Assembly: GCA_001247695.2 (NCBI GenBank)
Contig: LGRX02033465.1
Coordinates: forward strand, 1 to 64,000
Length of the DNA: 64,000 nt
Direction of reading: 5' to 3'
From: Cymbomonas tetramitiformis
Taxonomy: Eukaryota > Chlorophyta > Pyramimonadophyceae > Pyramimonadales > Pyramimonadaceae
Shown here: one piece after another, positions 21,036 through 29,473 of the stretch
Position numbering within the stretch: the stretch's first letter is position 1
How the letters are laid out: each line of letters begins with the position of its first letter
Notes under the pieces: generated by a model
What the model was told of the DNA's origin: nothing
Database searches by the model: none
Seen by the model: only the letters and a program-made list of their open reading frames with translations
Program-made: the position numbers and the translations under genes

Positions 21036-22353
21036 TTATTGCAAGGGAGTTTGAAGAAAATCGTTTGACTGTTGCACGGCTTCTGTTTCTGTCATGGTTT
21101 CATTGCTCGAGATGTCAACTGTATGTGGGTCAGTGTTTAAGGTGGTGGTGGTGTTTAACAAAAACACGTCTCGCCTGTTTTTGGTGTGTTGCCTACAAAT
21201 TCTTGAAAGTTTTTTGAGGAGTGGTTTAATCTTACCACGAGGAACACCTATCGTGTTGAGGACAGTACCAAAAAGAGGAGGGAGGTATCCCATGAGTGTA
21301 AGAACTTTGGGCCATTTCACGGTGCTTATGAAGGGCTTGGAATTTGCATTGGTGATTGTCGTGTCGTGGTGACCACCATAATAGGGCTCAATATCACTCT
21401 GATGATAAGGAAGGTCTTGAGTGGGCCATGGACAAAGCGAAGAGGGAAGTACCTTGTCGCTTTCGTTCAGAACTTCATTCCAAATATCAGGGCTGACTCC
21501 TGTGTATTCTAGCCTCTTCTTCGTGACTCTGGACTTGGGAAGGACGTTAAGGAACCATCTCGCAATCTTTTTCTGTGTAGGCCTCCAGCCAAAGGCTGGT
21601 TGGGTATCACTGGGTGCACTGTCTATAGCTATGATAACAACATCCGAAAAGTCATCCTTATAGCATCCACCACCTGGAAGAACGTAGGGGTCATCACCCG
21701 TCCAATAGCCATGTGGGATAAATGGGATAGTGTTATGCGGGAATCTGAAAACAAGTTTGAAGCCTTTATCGAACCATCTTTTTTGGTTTTTGGGAGAGAG
21801 CGGAAGGATCCACGTTCCTGAAAATCCAGGGACAGTGTTGGCCGCTTTATGTCCCATTTCCAAGGTAGTCATAACCGCCGAAGATTTGCCCTTATCTTTC
21901 CCATCGAAGGGGGGATTTCCATAAACGATTCTGCCAATGCCTGTTATCGGGTCCACGTAGGCATCCCACGCGAGACCATCAAAGCCAATTTTCCCATGAT
22001 GCATGGCAGAAGGGCCTGCGGGCTTTTTTCATTCTTGTGGTGGGTATGCATCTTCTCGAGTGAATTCTAGGGTGAGCATTTAGTGGGTTGGAGAAAAGTT
22101 CACAACCGCTTTTGTCCAGGTTTCTGTCATCCACCAAAATATCTAAGAGGCTTCTTCTGATTGCGTAGCAGTTTTTAGGGTCTCCCGATTCGAACTTACA
22201 TGCATTGAGTGCTTCATGAATATCGTGTGCCCTATTCGAGTATTCCGCAAGTGAGCATGGGACTGCTTTGTTGGAAAGGCCAGGCCAAAAGTTTCCAAAA
22301 CTCTTTCTTTTGGACATATTGGAGTTCGGGATATTTAATTGTTCCCGTGACAT
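21036..22353 (-). pseudogene. PCIF1-like adenosine-N6 methyltransferase domain at the LINE 3' end, frameshifted
   Basis: The first frame (22353-21979) starts in the LINE tail (IPNSNMSKRKSFG, shared with copy B). It goes on without a stop through ALNACKFESGDPKNCYAIRRS to CELFSNPLNAH. After one frameshift near 21990, the second frame (22004-21036) reads GKIGFDGLAWD, IVYGNPPFDGK, GTWILPLSP, FKLVFRFPHNTIPFIPHGYW and DDFSDVVIIAID. The order CExFxxPLN, G-F/S-G, NPPF, then a hydrophobic strand and a late strand is that of PCIF1, the cap-specific adenosine-N6 methyltransferase, and its protist relatives. The catalytic NPPF is intact. Open continuity with the LINE frame suggests a C-terminal domain of the LINE protein. 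The alternative is a host gene hit by the LINE. Family assignment is from motif memory. Confidence 0.6.
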
Positions 22354-22611
22354 GGTCCACTTCGGGTTTAGCGGTCACAGCGACGGTATTCTTTTTTTAA
22401 CTTGATGGTCGATACATGCTAGCTTCCGGGAGAGCGTGTAAGTATAATTCCTCATTCATTTCCCGTCTTGGGTCAGCAAGTGGAAAAAGTTTTGATGGCT
22501 GTGTTTTGATGTATGTGGTACCTTTTCCAGGGTTTAGTAGTTTGGGCTTTTCTGAGATTTCTTCAGCAATGATTTTCCTTAGTTCGCCATCTTGGGTTGT
22601 TCATCTAAGAC
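22354..22611 (-). pseudogene. LINE copy A, tail of the polyprotein after the zinc knuckle
   Basis: This corresponds to the segment of copy B that encodes AEEISEKPKLLNPGKGTTYI through ALPEASMYRPSS. It is frameshifted by small indels in this copy (for example a changed homopolymer near 22392). Confidence 0.7.
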
Positions 22612-22613
22612 TA

Positions 22614-23752
22614 CAGTAATCACTCACCTTTAAGAAAACCCGGCGATAAGAAACCAGCCAGCTTTTTTGGGGGGGGGGTACCGAAGTTGTCGAGAAAAGC
22701 TGGCTGGTTTTTTTGAGTTATGGAATCCTCGAAAATAAGAAATTTGGGTGCTGGCTGAAGAGAATTTTAGGCGATTTTCCAATTTCTTATATTAAGAAAA
22801 CTTGGCTGGGACATTTTCAACTGATATCCATTTAACCCCCACGACTCTCTTGTTTCAAAAGTTATCATGCGATACAACATTTTTAATGTGCTTAGCAAGA
22901 TGCACTGATGTGCTTAGCAAGATGCACTTCGGAAATATCCACATAGTCCACAGTCTGCGTCTAGCACAGCTTTCCGATGATCAAGAAGGGCCTGGGTAGA
23001 AGAAATATTTTCAGCCTCAACCATACCACGTGAGCAAGCCCTGCGATGCTGGACGAGCGCAGGCATGTGGTCGAAACCCTTGCGGCATGTGCCACAAGAA
23101 TATCGTGACTTGGAGAGAAGGGGAGGCGTATCAATGGCCTCGACAGTCACGCCCTGTTTTGTTTTAACAAACCTAGAAAAACCGTGATCGAAAAGGCGAG
23201 ACGCCTTTCGCTTAGGCGCGGCTGCTACATTCTTGGCTGTTACATTCTTGGCTGCTACATTCTCGGCTGCTACTGATACGAGCCGAGTAGCTTTCACAGA
23301 CGGCAATACCGTTGCTCTCTCGCAAGAAGTTTTGTCGGAAACATCACGCAATTGTAGAACCTCCTCGATCTCGGGTGATGTTTCGGATGGCTTAAGAGGT
23401 TGAGCTGCGGGCTCTGGGAGGGCATTCTTGCTGCGACTGATGGACTTAACCGAACTCAGTATGATCTCTTTCAGTTCTAAGTAGTCTGAATCAGAAATAA
23501 TTTTGTCGTCTAGATCTTGCTTCAACTCCCTGAGCTGCGCACGGCTCTCTGGGTTCATATTGACAGATTTTTAAGAAACTGGCTGAGCTGGGGTGAGTGA
23601 ACCGTCTACGGCTAAGAAATAAGCTGGCTGGATCAAGAAATCGTGATTGCTAATTCTTCGCGATTCCATAGGACGCTGGCGCGGGGGTACGCGGATTGGT
23701 GAGAAAGGTGGTGACCCCAATTCTCGGTTTTCTTAAAGGTGAGTGATTACTG
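22614..23752. mobile_element. Tc1/mariner-like DNA transposon, non-autonomous, carrying a zinc-finger ORF
   Basis: The perfect terminal inverted repeats begin CAGTAATCACTCACCTTTAA (27 bp in total) and are flanked by TA on both sides (22612-22613 and 23753-23754). Excision with one TA recreates the LINE sequence seen in copy B near 41771. An internal hairpin surrounds a run of ten G near 22670. No DDE transposase was recognised in its 1139 bp. Confidence 0.88.
22914..23558 (-). CDS. Zinc-finger protein encoded inside the mariner-like element
   Basis: A 214-codon frame starts MNPESRAQLRELKQDLDD. It has a helical N-terminus, a serine- and lysine-rich middle with the alanine-rich repeat AAENVAAKNVTAKNVAAAP, and a C2H2/C2HC-type finger YSCGTCRKGFDHMPALVQHR followed by Cys (about residues 165-187). 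A CGLCGYF motif lies near the end. It contains no transposase catalytic triad. It may be a captured host gene fragment, or the DNA-binding part of a transposase whose catalytic part was lost. The frame is intact and lies wholly within the element. Confidence 0.6.
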   Translation of the reverse strand: MNPESRAQLRELKQDLDDKIISDSDYLELKEIILSSVKSISRSKNALPEPAAQPLKPSETSPEIEEVLQLRDVSDKTSCERATVLPSVKATRLVSVAAENVAAKNVTAKNVAAAPKRKASRLFDHGFSRFVKTKQGVTVEAIDTPPLLSKSRYSCGTCRKGFDHMPALVQHRRACSRGMVEAENISSTQALLDHRKAVLDADCGLCGYFRSASC

Positions 23753-23754
23753 TA

Positions 23755-25125
23755 TGCAAACTATTATTATGTTCAGAGCATTCAAGTTGGATGTGTTCGA
23801 AGGTGCATTTTGTATTCTGTTGGCAGTAGGGGCAGTTTTCAGTTTCGATTTCCCCCAGTTTAAATAAACGTGCTGAAGAGGCTTGGAGACCCAGGAGTTC
23901 TCTGCTTCTAGAAGCAGTGAAAGCTTTAGGTGTTATTTTGGAAATATCTTTGGTGGGGGTGGTGTTATTCTCGTTGAGCATCCTCAAGTACTTTCCTTGA
24001 GACTGTAGAGTTCTCCAATTATGATAGTGTGAGAGACGTTGCATTCTTCTAATGTGACTGCGGATATCACCTAAAATAGGGACCTCAAAAAAGAATAACG
24101 AGAAGGGCAGTTCCTCGGCAGGGTCGTAGCGGGAGATGTCTAAACAGCCCCCTCTGAATGAGGCTCTTTTGGCACTACGGTCCACTCTGTCATGGACTTT
24201 GTCATTATTGTGACCCCTGATCCATTTAAGGATGATTTTACTGTGGTCTCCTTCACTGTAGAAGCCAAGTTCTTCTAACAGTAGGCTAACAACCTGCACA
24301 TCTCTGCGATTAGCTTCACGTAATTTGTCCCGGGCACTCATGGATCTGCCATCCTTTGTTACGGCAGATATCGCGGCCATAGAGTCAATAGCATGTACCA
24401 TTGGAGTCATGGATTTGAGGAGTTTCTCTTTTTGTTCCGCGAGTAAGAATCGCAGTCCCGCAATTTCAGCAGATGTGCTACTCGGGTTTTGGATATCTTC
24501 CTCGATAAGAAGCCCCGGTGCGGCGAAAGTTCTTGAGGGGGGGATATTCATCTTCCGAACAAGTGGCATTCCGTTGTCAAAGTTTTTTATGGCATATGCT
24601 GCACCACTGCATGCTGATTTTTTACCAGCAAATAGGGAACCATCGCTTGCCATATCATAATCCTCCATTTGTTTGCTCTTTTCGGCGAAAGGGGTAGATT
24701 CTTCTTCTGAGTCGCTAGGGCAGCTGTATTCACTTTCTTCTTCCGCAGTTTTGTTTTTCATTCTGGCAATAATGGTCTCATACTGTCTGTCTGAGATGTA
24801 ATCATAGTGTGAGTTAATATCATTGACTTTAGCAAGAACAGAAGAAGGCGGGTTCATATAGTCATTATATTCGAAAATGGAACCTGCTGGAATTAGGATG
24901 CAACCGTCATTGGTGATGCTATATTCAAAGTCGTATCGAAGACTGTTGGTTCCTTCGATTCTGACAAAGACATTAGGGTTTATGGCATTGTTATTGTATT
25001 CTATATATTGTATTGACATGGCCTCTAAGTCAATATTGGTAATGTGAATAAGAGAGATGGAATCTCGGTCACCATTTCCTTTCCAATGAAACTCACCCGT
25101 GTCCGGGGGTACTATGTTGTCTCTA
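23755..25125 (-). pseudogene. LINE copy A, RNase H and zinc-knuckle region
   Basis: A frame open from 25019 to the mariner-like insertion encodes the RNase H fold: catalytic Asp in ASDGSLFAG, Glu in TSAEIAGLRFLL, Asp in HAIDSMAAIS and the late KWIRGHNNDKVHDRVD. The zinc knuckle CPYCQQNTKCTFEHIQLEC follows. All catalytic positions match copy B. The fragment is isolated from its RT by the LTR element. Confidence 0.8.
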
Positions 25126-25130
25126 TATTG

Positions 25131-25301
25131 TGCTGAATATATCAGCTTGACGGTATATTCATACGAGTGTGGTAATCAGAATAGATAAGATAAACGGAAT
25201 ACCGAGTCTTCCCGTTATATGTTCGGGGTCTAGGGTTCCGGGACCGGTGACAGTCATACACCCTAACTATAGGAATGACAGTCGGGGCGTCACTTCCAGC
25301 A
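25131..25301 (-). repeat. LTR (3' LTR, minus orientation)
   Basis: On the minus strand it begins TGCTGGAAG and ends TTCAGCA, 171 bp. It differs from its partner at about two positions (near 25152 and 25241). Confidence 0.9.
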
Positions 25302-25557
25302 CACCACCTAGGGTGGTGACTGGCAAACTAGGTGGTCACGGAACTAAAACAAACACCTACTCAGCTTCGGTGGAAATAAGCATCCTACAGGGGAACCTGT
25401 CCTTTCTGGCAGGGTAACCCCCGAAACTAGCAGTTAGCGAGGCATAGTGCAGAATACGGATACAGTTAAAGCCCTAAACTAAGCCCATCTTGGGGCAACC
25501 CGAACCAACAGCACAACAGTCTGTAGGCAGGCTAAATGGCTAATCTCAATTGCAACT

Positions 25558-26781
25558 CTAGCCACTTTGAAAGCGCCCGGGAGAGCCGGTGCCACTGTCA
25601 CAGCGCCCAGGAGAGCTGGTACCACTGCCTGTGAAATCATTCGTAGAGCAAATTGAGAGGATCGGAGATGTGTCGATGTCGCCGCAGGCAGTTGCACCGG
25701 GTGCAATCGGCCCGTCCCGGTGTTGAACTGAAGAAGAAAGTGCATCCCCGGTCTCACCGCCCCATGCGGGTGGTTCGTAGTCTGGCGATGGCGGAGCACC
25801 ACCCGGTGAGGGCGGCGCAGCAATAATTGGGGCTGCCTCAGGTGGTTGCGGGGGGCCCGGGAGCCATGTCCACCCGTACCCGTACGTAGTACGGTACCAG
25901 GTGCCGTACCAGCCTGCCGGCTGGTAGTAGAGATTTGGCGGAACGGCTGTGGGCGTCAGCACACCAGCACCACCGACCTCGTCGCCGGCGCGCCTTGTCG
26001 TTGAGGATGCTGGCGCGGAGCAATCACGCAAAGGCGCGGCAGTTGCACAAACGACAAACAACAGGCAGACTGCGAGGGACGTAAGGGCAGAGAACCCGAA
26101 ACCCATCGGCGGTCTGCCGCATCCCAAGGGCTGTCTCGGTGGTGGAACACACTCGCCTCCATCCTCGGAGTCGTCCGTCGCTACGGAGACGGAGTCCACG
26201 GGCGCGACGGGGCCCATGTGGTGCATTGCAAGCGTCGGTTCCGTTCCCGCGATGTCCAAGTTGAACGCGAACTTGTTCATGAAGGTCGCGTGCGGCTCGT
26301 GTGCGTGTAGCGCGTTGATGGGGTACATCCCCTCGTCGGACACCACCGACTGCGGAGCGGAGGGCGGTGCCGGCGGTGGTGGCGCGTCCAGAGTGCCGGC
26401 ACGGACTTCCTCGTGAATCTTGAAGTTGTGGATGTTCGTAGCACCACCAACCGCGCAAACCCCGAGATGGGTGTCAGCGGGCTGGCGGTACCCCAGGTAC
26501 TCGTCGATGGTGTCGGGCACCCGCTCCTCGGCGACAACGAAGGAGAACGCGGAGGCGGTGTCGTAGAGATCAGGTTTGCCGTCTGCAATGTAGCAGACGG
26601 CGTCGAAACGGACGGCGTCGTCTTCGTCCACGGCGTTCTGGAACATCACGGCGAGCATGTCGTTCTCGCTGTCCGCAATGCTGAAACCGTGTGCCCCAAC
26701 ATGTCCGCGTGGCCCGCCGTTCGGGCAGTCGCGATGCCAATGCTTCTCCGCCGTGGCGGAGCATGTAGGGTGCCGGCACAA
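25558..26781 (-). CDS. Zinc knuckle and Pro-rich, membrane-anchored downstream region of the LTR element
   Basis: This frame overlaps the gag frame by 136 bp and needs a one-base shift. It opens with a Cys/His cluster (CRHPTC ... HWHRDCPNGG) at the place of the Gag zinc knuckle of the sister element (CARCPPGHYHDSANC). It continues with LYDTASAFSFV, which might be a degenerate aspartic-protease D-T/S-G site, an acidic and Pro-rich stretch (DAPPPPAPPS), one hydrophobic helix (ALTSLAVCLLFVVCATA) and a Pro/Gly/Trp-rich tail. No RT follows. The overlap could be a programmed frameshift or a mutation. A single transmembrane helix in this position also occurs in the sister element, which is unusual for Gag-Pol. 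Confidence 0.5.
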   Translation of the reverse strand: MCRHPTCSATAEKHWHRDCPNGGPRGHVGAHGFSIADSENDMLAVMFQNAVDEDDAVRFDAVCYIADGKPDLYDTASAFSFVVAEERVPDTIDEYLGYRQPADTHLGVCAVGGATNIHNFKIHEEVRAGTLDAPPPPAPPSAPQSVVSDEGMYPINALHAHEPHATFMNKFAFNLDIAGTEPTLAMHHMGPVAPVDSVSVATDDSEDGGECVPPPRQPLGCGRPPMGFGFSALTSLAVCLLFVVCATAAPLRDCSAPASSTTRRAGDEVGGAGVLTPTAVPPNLYYQPAGWYGTWYRTTYGYGWTWLPGPPQPPEAAPIIAAPPSPGGAPPSPDYEPPAWGGETGDALSSSVQHRDGPIAPGATACGDIDTSPILSICSTNDFTGSGTSSPGRCDSGTGSPGRFQSG

Positions 26782-27914
26782 CGCGGGACGAACGTACCGG
26801 TGGGCTTGTGGAAAGCCACCTTACCCGAAGACTTCCCACGGAAGTTCTGCGGGAAGTTGCCGTGCTCAGGGAGGGGCTTCGCTGCGAAGCGGACGCCGTC
26901 ACCGTGTCCACCGCGTCCAATGGCGTTCTTCTTGTCGTTGCGGGGCGTGTAGCCCTTCGTGTCGTCGAGACGGTTGTGGAGCGCCTTGATCTCCTTCTTC
27001 ATGTCGTAGAGCTGGTCGCGGAGCTCGCTGAAGACGGTCTTGTAGTCCTCGTCGTCGCTCTGCCCAGCCAGGGTGAGGGCAGAGAACGTGCGCGTAGCAG
27101 GCGGGACGTGCGAATCCGTCCCGTGTTGCGCGTGGCACTCACGGGTCCATTGCTGAATGGTGGCAAGGGACTCCGCCGCACGTTGGTCGTGTAGTAACAG
27201 GCGGTTGACCACCGGGGCGTAGAAGACCGTGTCGAGGGACTTGATGAAAAGGGACTTGACCTCCATGTCGTCGAGAGTGCTCTTCCGTCGAGCGGACCGG
27301 AGAGCGGCGTTGAAGGCGGCGATTGCCCGCGACGGGTCGAACTGGTTGATCTTGATGGCCAGAAGGTCCGCGGTGCCCTGGAAGGGCCCGCCGGAATCCA
27401 GGAGCATCCTGGCGATCTCCAGCAACACCCGCTTCCCATCAAACGGGTGTGCCTCCGCTGAAGACTCCATCCAGTCTGCTGCGGGCGACACCGGAGCGAC
27501 GATGAATTCCAGTGTCGAAAACAGCAGCTTGTTCGCCTCGGCGCGAACGGGCAACGTGGCATCCTCCAGGTCGAACAGAGAAGAAAACGCGGACTCCTCA
27601 GTGACGAAAATGTCCCGTAACGCCAGTACCAGACGGGCGAACACGGAGCTGACGTTCGACTCCGTACCGTCAAAACGGCCATGTTTGTCGTCGTACACCT
27701 TCTTGATGACGAGCTTAGCGGCAAGCTCGTCGAAGGATTCTTTTGCTAGACGTTTGACAGCATCGAGGAACAGTGCCCCTGCTGACTGGGCAGCTGGGGT
27801 AGCCGAAACCGTAGGAGTGGCTGGAGTGGTCGCATGTCGAGCTGCGGCATCGTCGAAAATTGTAACTAGTGAGCGGCGTGCTGCCGCGGTGTGAGATCTC
27901 GTAGAAGTACCCAT
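26646..27914 (-). CDS. Gag-like capsid protein of the LTR element
   Basis: A 422-codon frame starts MGTSTRSHTAAARR. It has an alanine-rich N-terminus, then a helical capsid-like region (FLDAVKRLAKESFDELAAKL to RRKSTLDDMEVKSLFIKSL), a coiled-coil-like LRDQLYDMKKEIKALHNRLDD and a basic Gly/Lys-rich nucleic-acid-binding segment (NDKKNAIGRGGHGDG). The same layout is found in the related element at 35.5-37.9 kb, including KR(V/A)LLE and a shared SSVFA-type region. The zinc knuckle is in the other frame (next entry), so the last part of this frame is probably out of register after about 26775. Confidence 0.65.
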   Translation of the reverse strand: MGTSTRSHTAAARRSLVTIFDDAAARHATTPATPTVSATPAAQSAGALFLDAVKRLAKESFDELAAKLVIKKVYDDKHGRFDGTESNVSSVFARLVLALRDIFVTEESAFSSLFDLEDATLPVRAEANKLLFSTLEFIVAPVSPAADWMESSAEAHPFDGKRVLLEIARMLLDSGGPFQGTADLLAIKINQFDPSRAIAAFNAALRSARRKSTLDDMEVKSLFIKSLDTVFYAPVVNRLLLHDQRAAESLATIQQWTRECHAQHGTDSHVPPATRTFSALTLAGQSDDEDYKTVFSELRDQLYDMKKEIKALHNRLDDTKGYTPRNDKKNAIGRGGHGDGVRFAAKPLPEHGNFPQNFRGKSSGKVAFHKPTGTFVPRCAGTLHAPPRRRSIGIATARTAGHADMLGHTVSALRTARTTCSP

Positions 27915-28305
27915 AGTGAAATGACTGCAGAGATAGGGTGAGGTGGAAAATGCGAGGCGAGACCAACGGCGTGGGCGACGGCTAGCGAGTTGCGGCGGGT
28001 CGTCGAGGATAATTAGGGAAACAGCAAATTGTGCGCGGTCGTGTGGGACGAAAGGACGTGATCAATGTCGTACGGTGTTCCGGAGACCAGAAACAACAAA
28101 ATCCAGCCCAACGATACTTCACGGAAAATAAACTGCCGTCAGCGCTACCCAATCATGTCCAATCAACCGCGCGTCCGTAACTGAGCCATACCGCCCGTAC
28201 CGAAAGTCCCTCTAACGCGGGTCCCTCACCCCATCTCAAGCGTCGGTGTTTAGCCAATCATGGCCAAAGTCGCAGTGTAAAATTAAGCGTGCGTGGTACC
28301 AAACC

Positions 28306-28476
28306 TGCTGAATATATCAGCTTGACTGTATATTCATACGAGTGTGGTAATCAGAATAGATAAGATAAACGGAATACCGAGTCTTCCCGTTATATGTTCG
28401 GGGTCTAGGGTTCCGGAACCGGTGACAGTCATACACCCTAACTATAGGAATGACAGTCGGGGCGTCACTTCCAGCA
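28306..28476 (-). repeat. LTR (5' LTR, minus orientation)
   Basis: This is the partner of 25131-25301, with the same 171-bp length and TG...CA ends. It abuts the TATTG target duplication at 28477-28481. Confidence 0.9.
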
Positions 28477-28481
28477 TATTG

Positions 28482-28926
28482 TTTCTTGACATATCTGGCC
28501 TGTGGGTCCAAATCTACGGGGTTTTGAAGCATTTCCTTTTCGATTGCGGTTAGCCAACCAGGGGGTCTATTACCGTTCAGCCTGAAAAAGCCTTTGCTTT
28601 CTTGCCAGTTTTTTAACATTCCACCGCAGGGAGTCAGAAGAAAGGAACCTGTGTGCTTAAGGTTATATTTTTGAATTGCGGAGGTAACATTCCTCGACAT
28701 GTAGAGTTGTCTGGGAAGGGTGGTGACTAATGTGGTTTCACCCGCTTCATTTTCAGGGTAATTTTTAGAGTCGATAGCGTATCCAAGTTTTGCCATAATG
28801 TGACCTGTACGCCTGAACCAGTTAAAGCGTTTGTCTTTAGTGTGACTGTAGGTTGCATAGTGTGATAAGGGGAAGCCCGAGATGGCATTATTACTCATTT
28901 CGTTGTTCATGTTTTGAATTATTATT
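28482..28926 (-). pseudogene. LINE copy A, segment between RT and RNase H
   Basis: It encodes NNEMSNNAISGFPLSHYATY and onward, as copy B does near 43560. It is bounded by the piggyBac-like MITE on one side and the LTR element on the other. A 3-bp insertion separates it from copy B near 28640. Confidence 0.8.
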
Positions 28927-28930
28927 TTAA

Positions 28931-29469
28931 CCCCTTAGTTGCCGGAGGAATTTCGGGGTTTTGAAAATTTTGGTTTATTTGCAATAACTTTGGCATAAGG
29001 GTCCTGCCTCAACTTTTGAAAATAGTGTCGGAAAGGTCTTCTCAAGGCGAATCACATGCAAACGTTAGAAATACATGACACTTGATACCGATGACGTGAT
29101 TGTCAACTGAAAAATGTTGATGGATGTGCACATCGTTAACAATGTAAGCCCTAATATTGACCCTATACCTCCAGGTATAATCTTACCAAGTGCTCAACAT
29201 GCGGTTAGGGCTACTTATATTATTAGGGGTTTGTAACACTATGACACATGTGCCCTAAATGTGACTCATTATGGTCAAGCTAAAATAGAGTGCGTCTGGG
29301 GAAATATTTAGAGCATCGTCGCAACATGGTTGCTCCCAAGTGCATGGCTGCACGCGGCTCGATAAGAGCTTTTCAAAACTGTCTTCAAAAGTGAATTTGA
29401 GTTATTTGTCGCCGAGAAAATCAGTTTTGAGTGTTTGATGGACATGTCCATCAGCTGGCAGCTAAGGGG
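28931..29469. mobile_element. piggyBac-like MITE
   Basis: The ends are CCCCTTAGTTGCC and the near-complement GGCAGCTAAGGGG. TTAA lies on both sides (28927-28930 and 29470-29473), the target of piggyBac transposons. Removing it with one TTAA gives the continuous LINE sequence of copy B. It contains no coding frame, and its ends resemble the element at 60698-61528. Confidence 0.88.
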
Positions 29470-29473
29470 TTAA

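Larger units (their letters stand above)
25131..28476 (-). mobile_element. Complete Gag-only LTR retrotransposon (TR-GAG-like), inserted in LINE copy A
   Basis: Two 171-bp LTRs (25131-25301 and 28306-28476) differ at two positions by eye. They are flanked by the perfect 5-bp duplication TATTG (25126-25130 and 28477-28481). Between them are 3.0 kb with a Gag-like gene and no RT, RNase H or integrase. Near-identical LTRs and an intact duplication mean a recent insertion that must have used enzymes from another element. On the minus strand a TGGTACCACGC stretch four bases inside the 5' LTR is a plausible tRNA primer site. Confidence 0.9.

Noticed and set aside
25558..26781. Aspartic protease in the Gag-only element
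   Set aside because: LYDTASAFSFV is only loosely like D-T/S-G, and the sister element lacks it, so a protease is not claimed.
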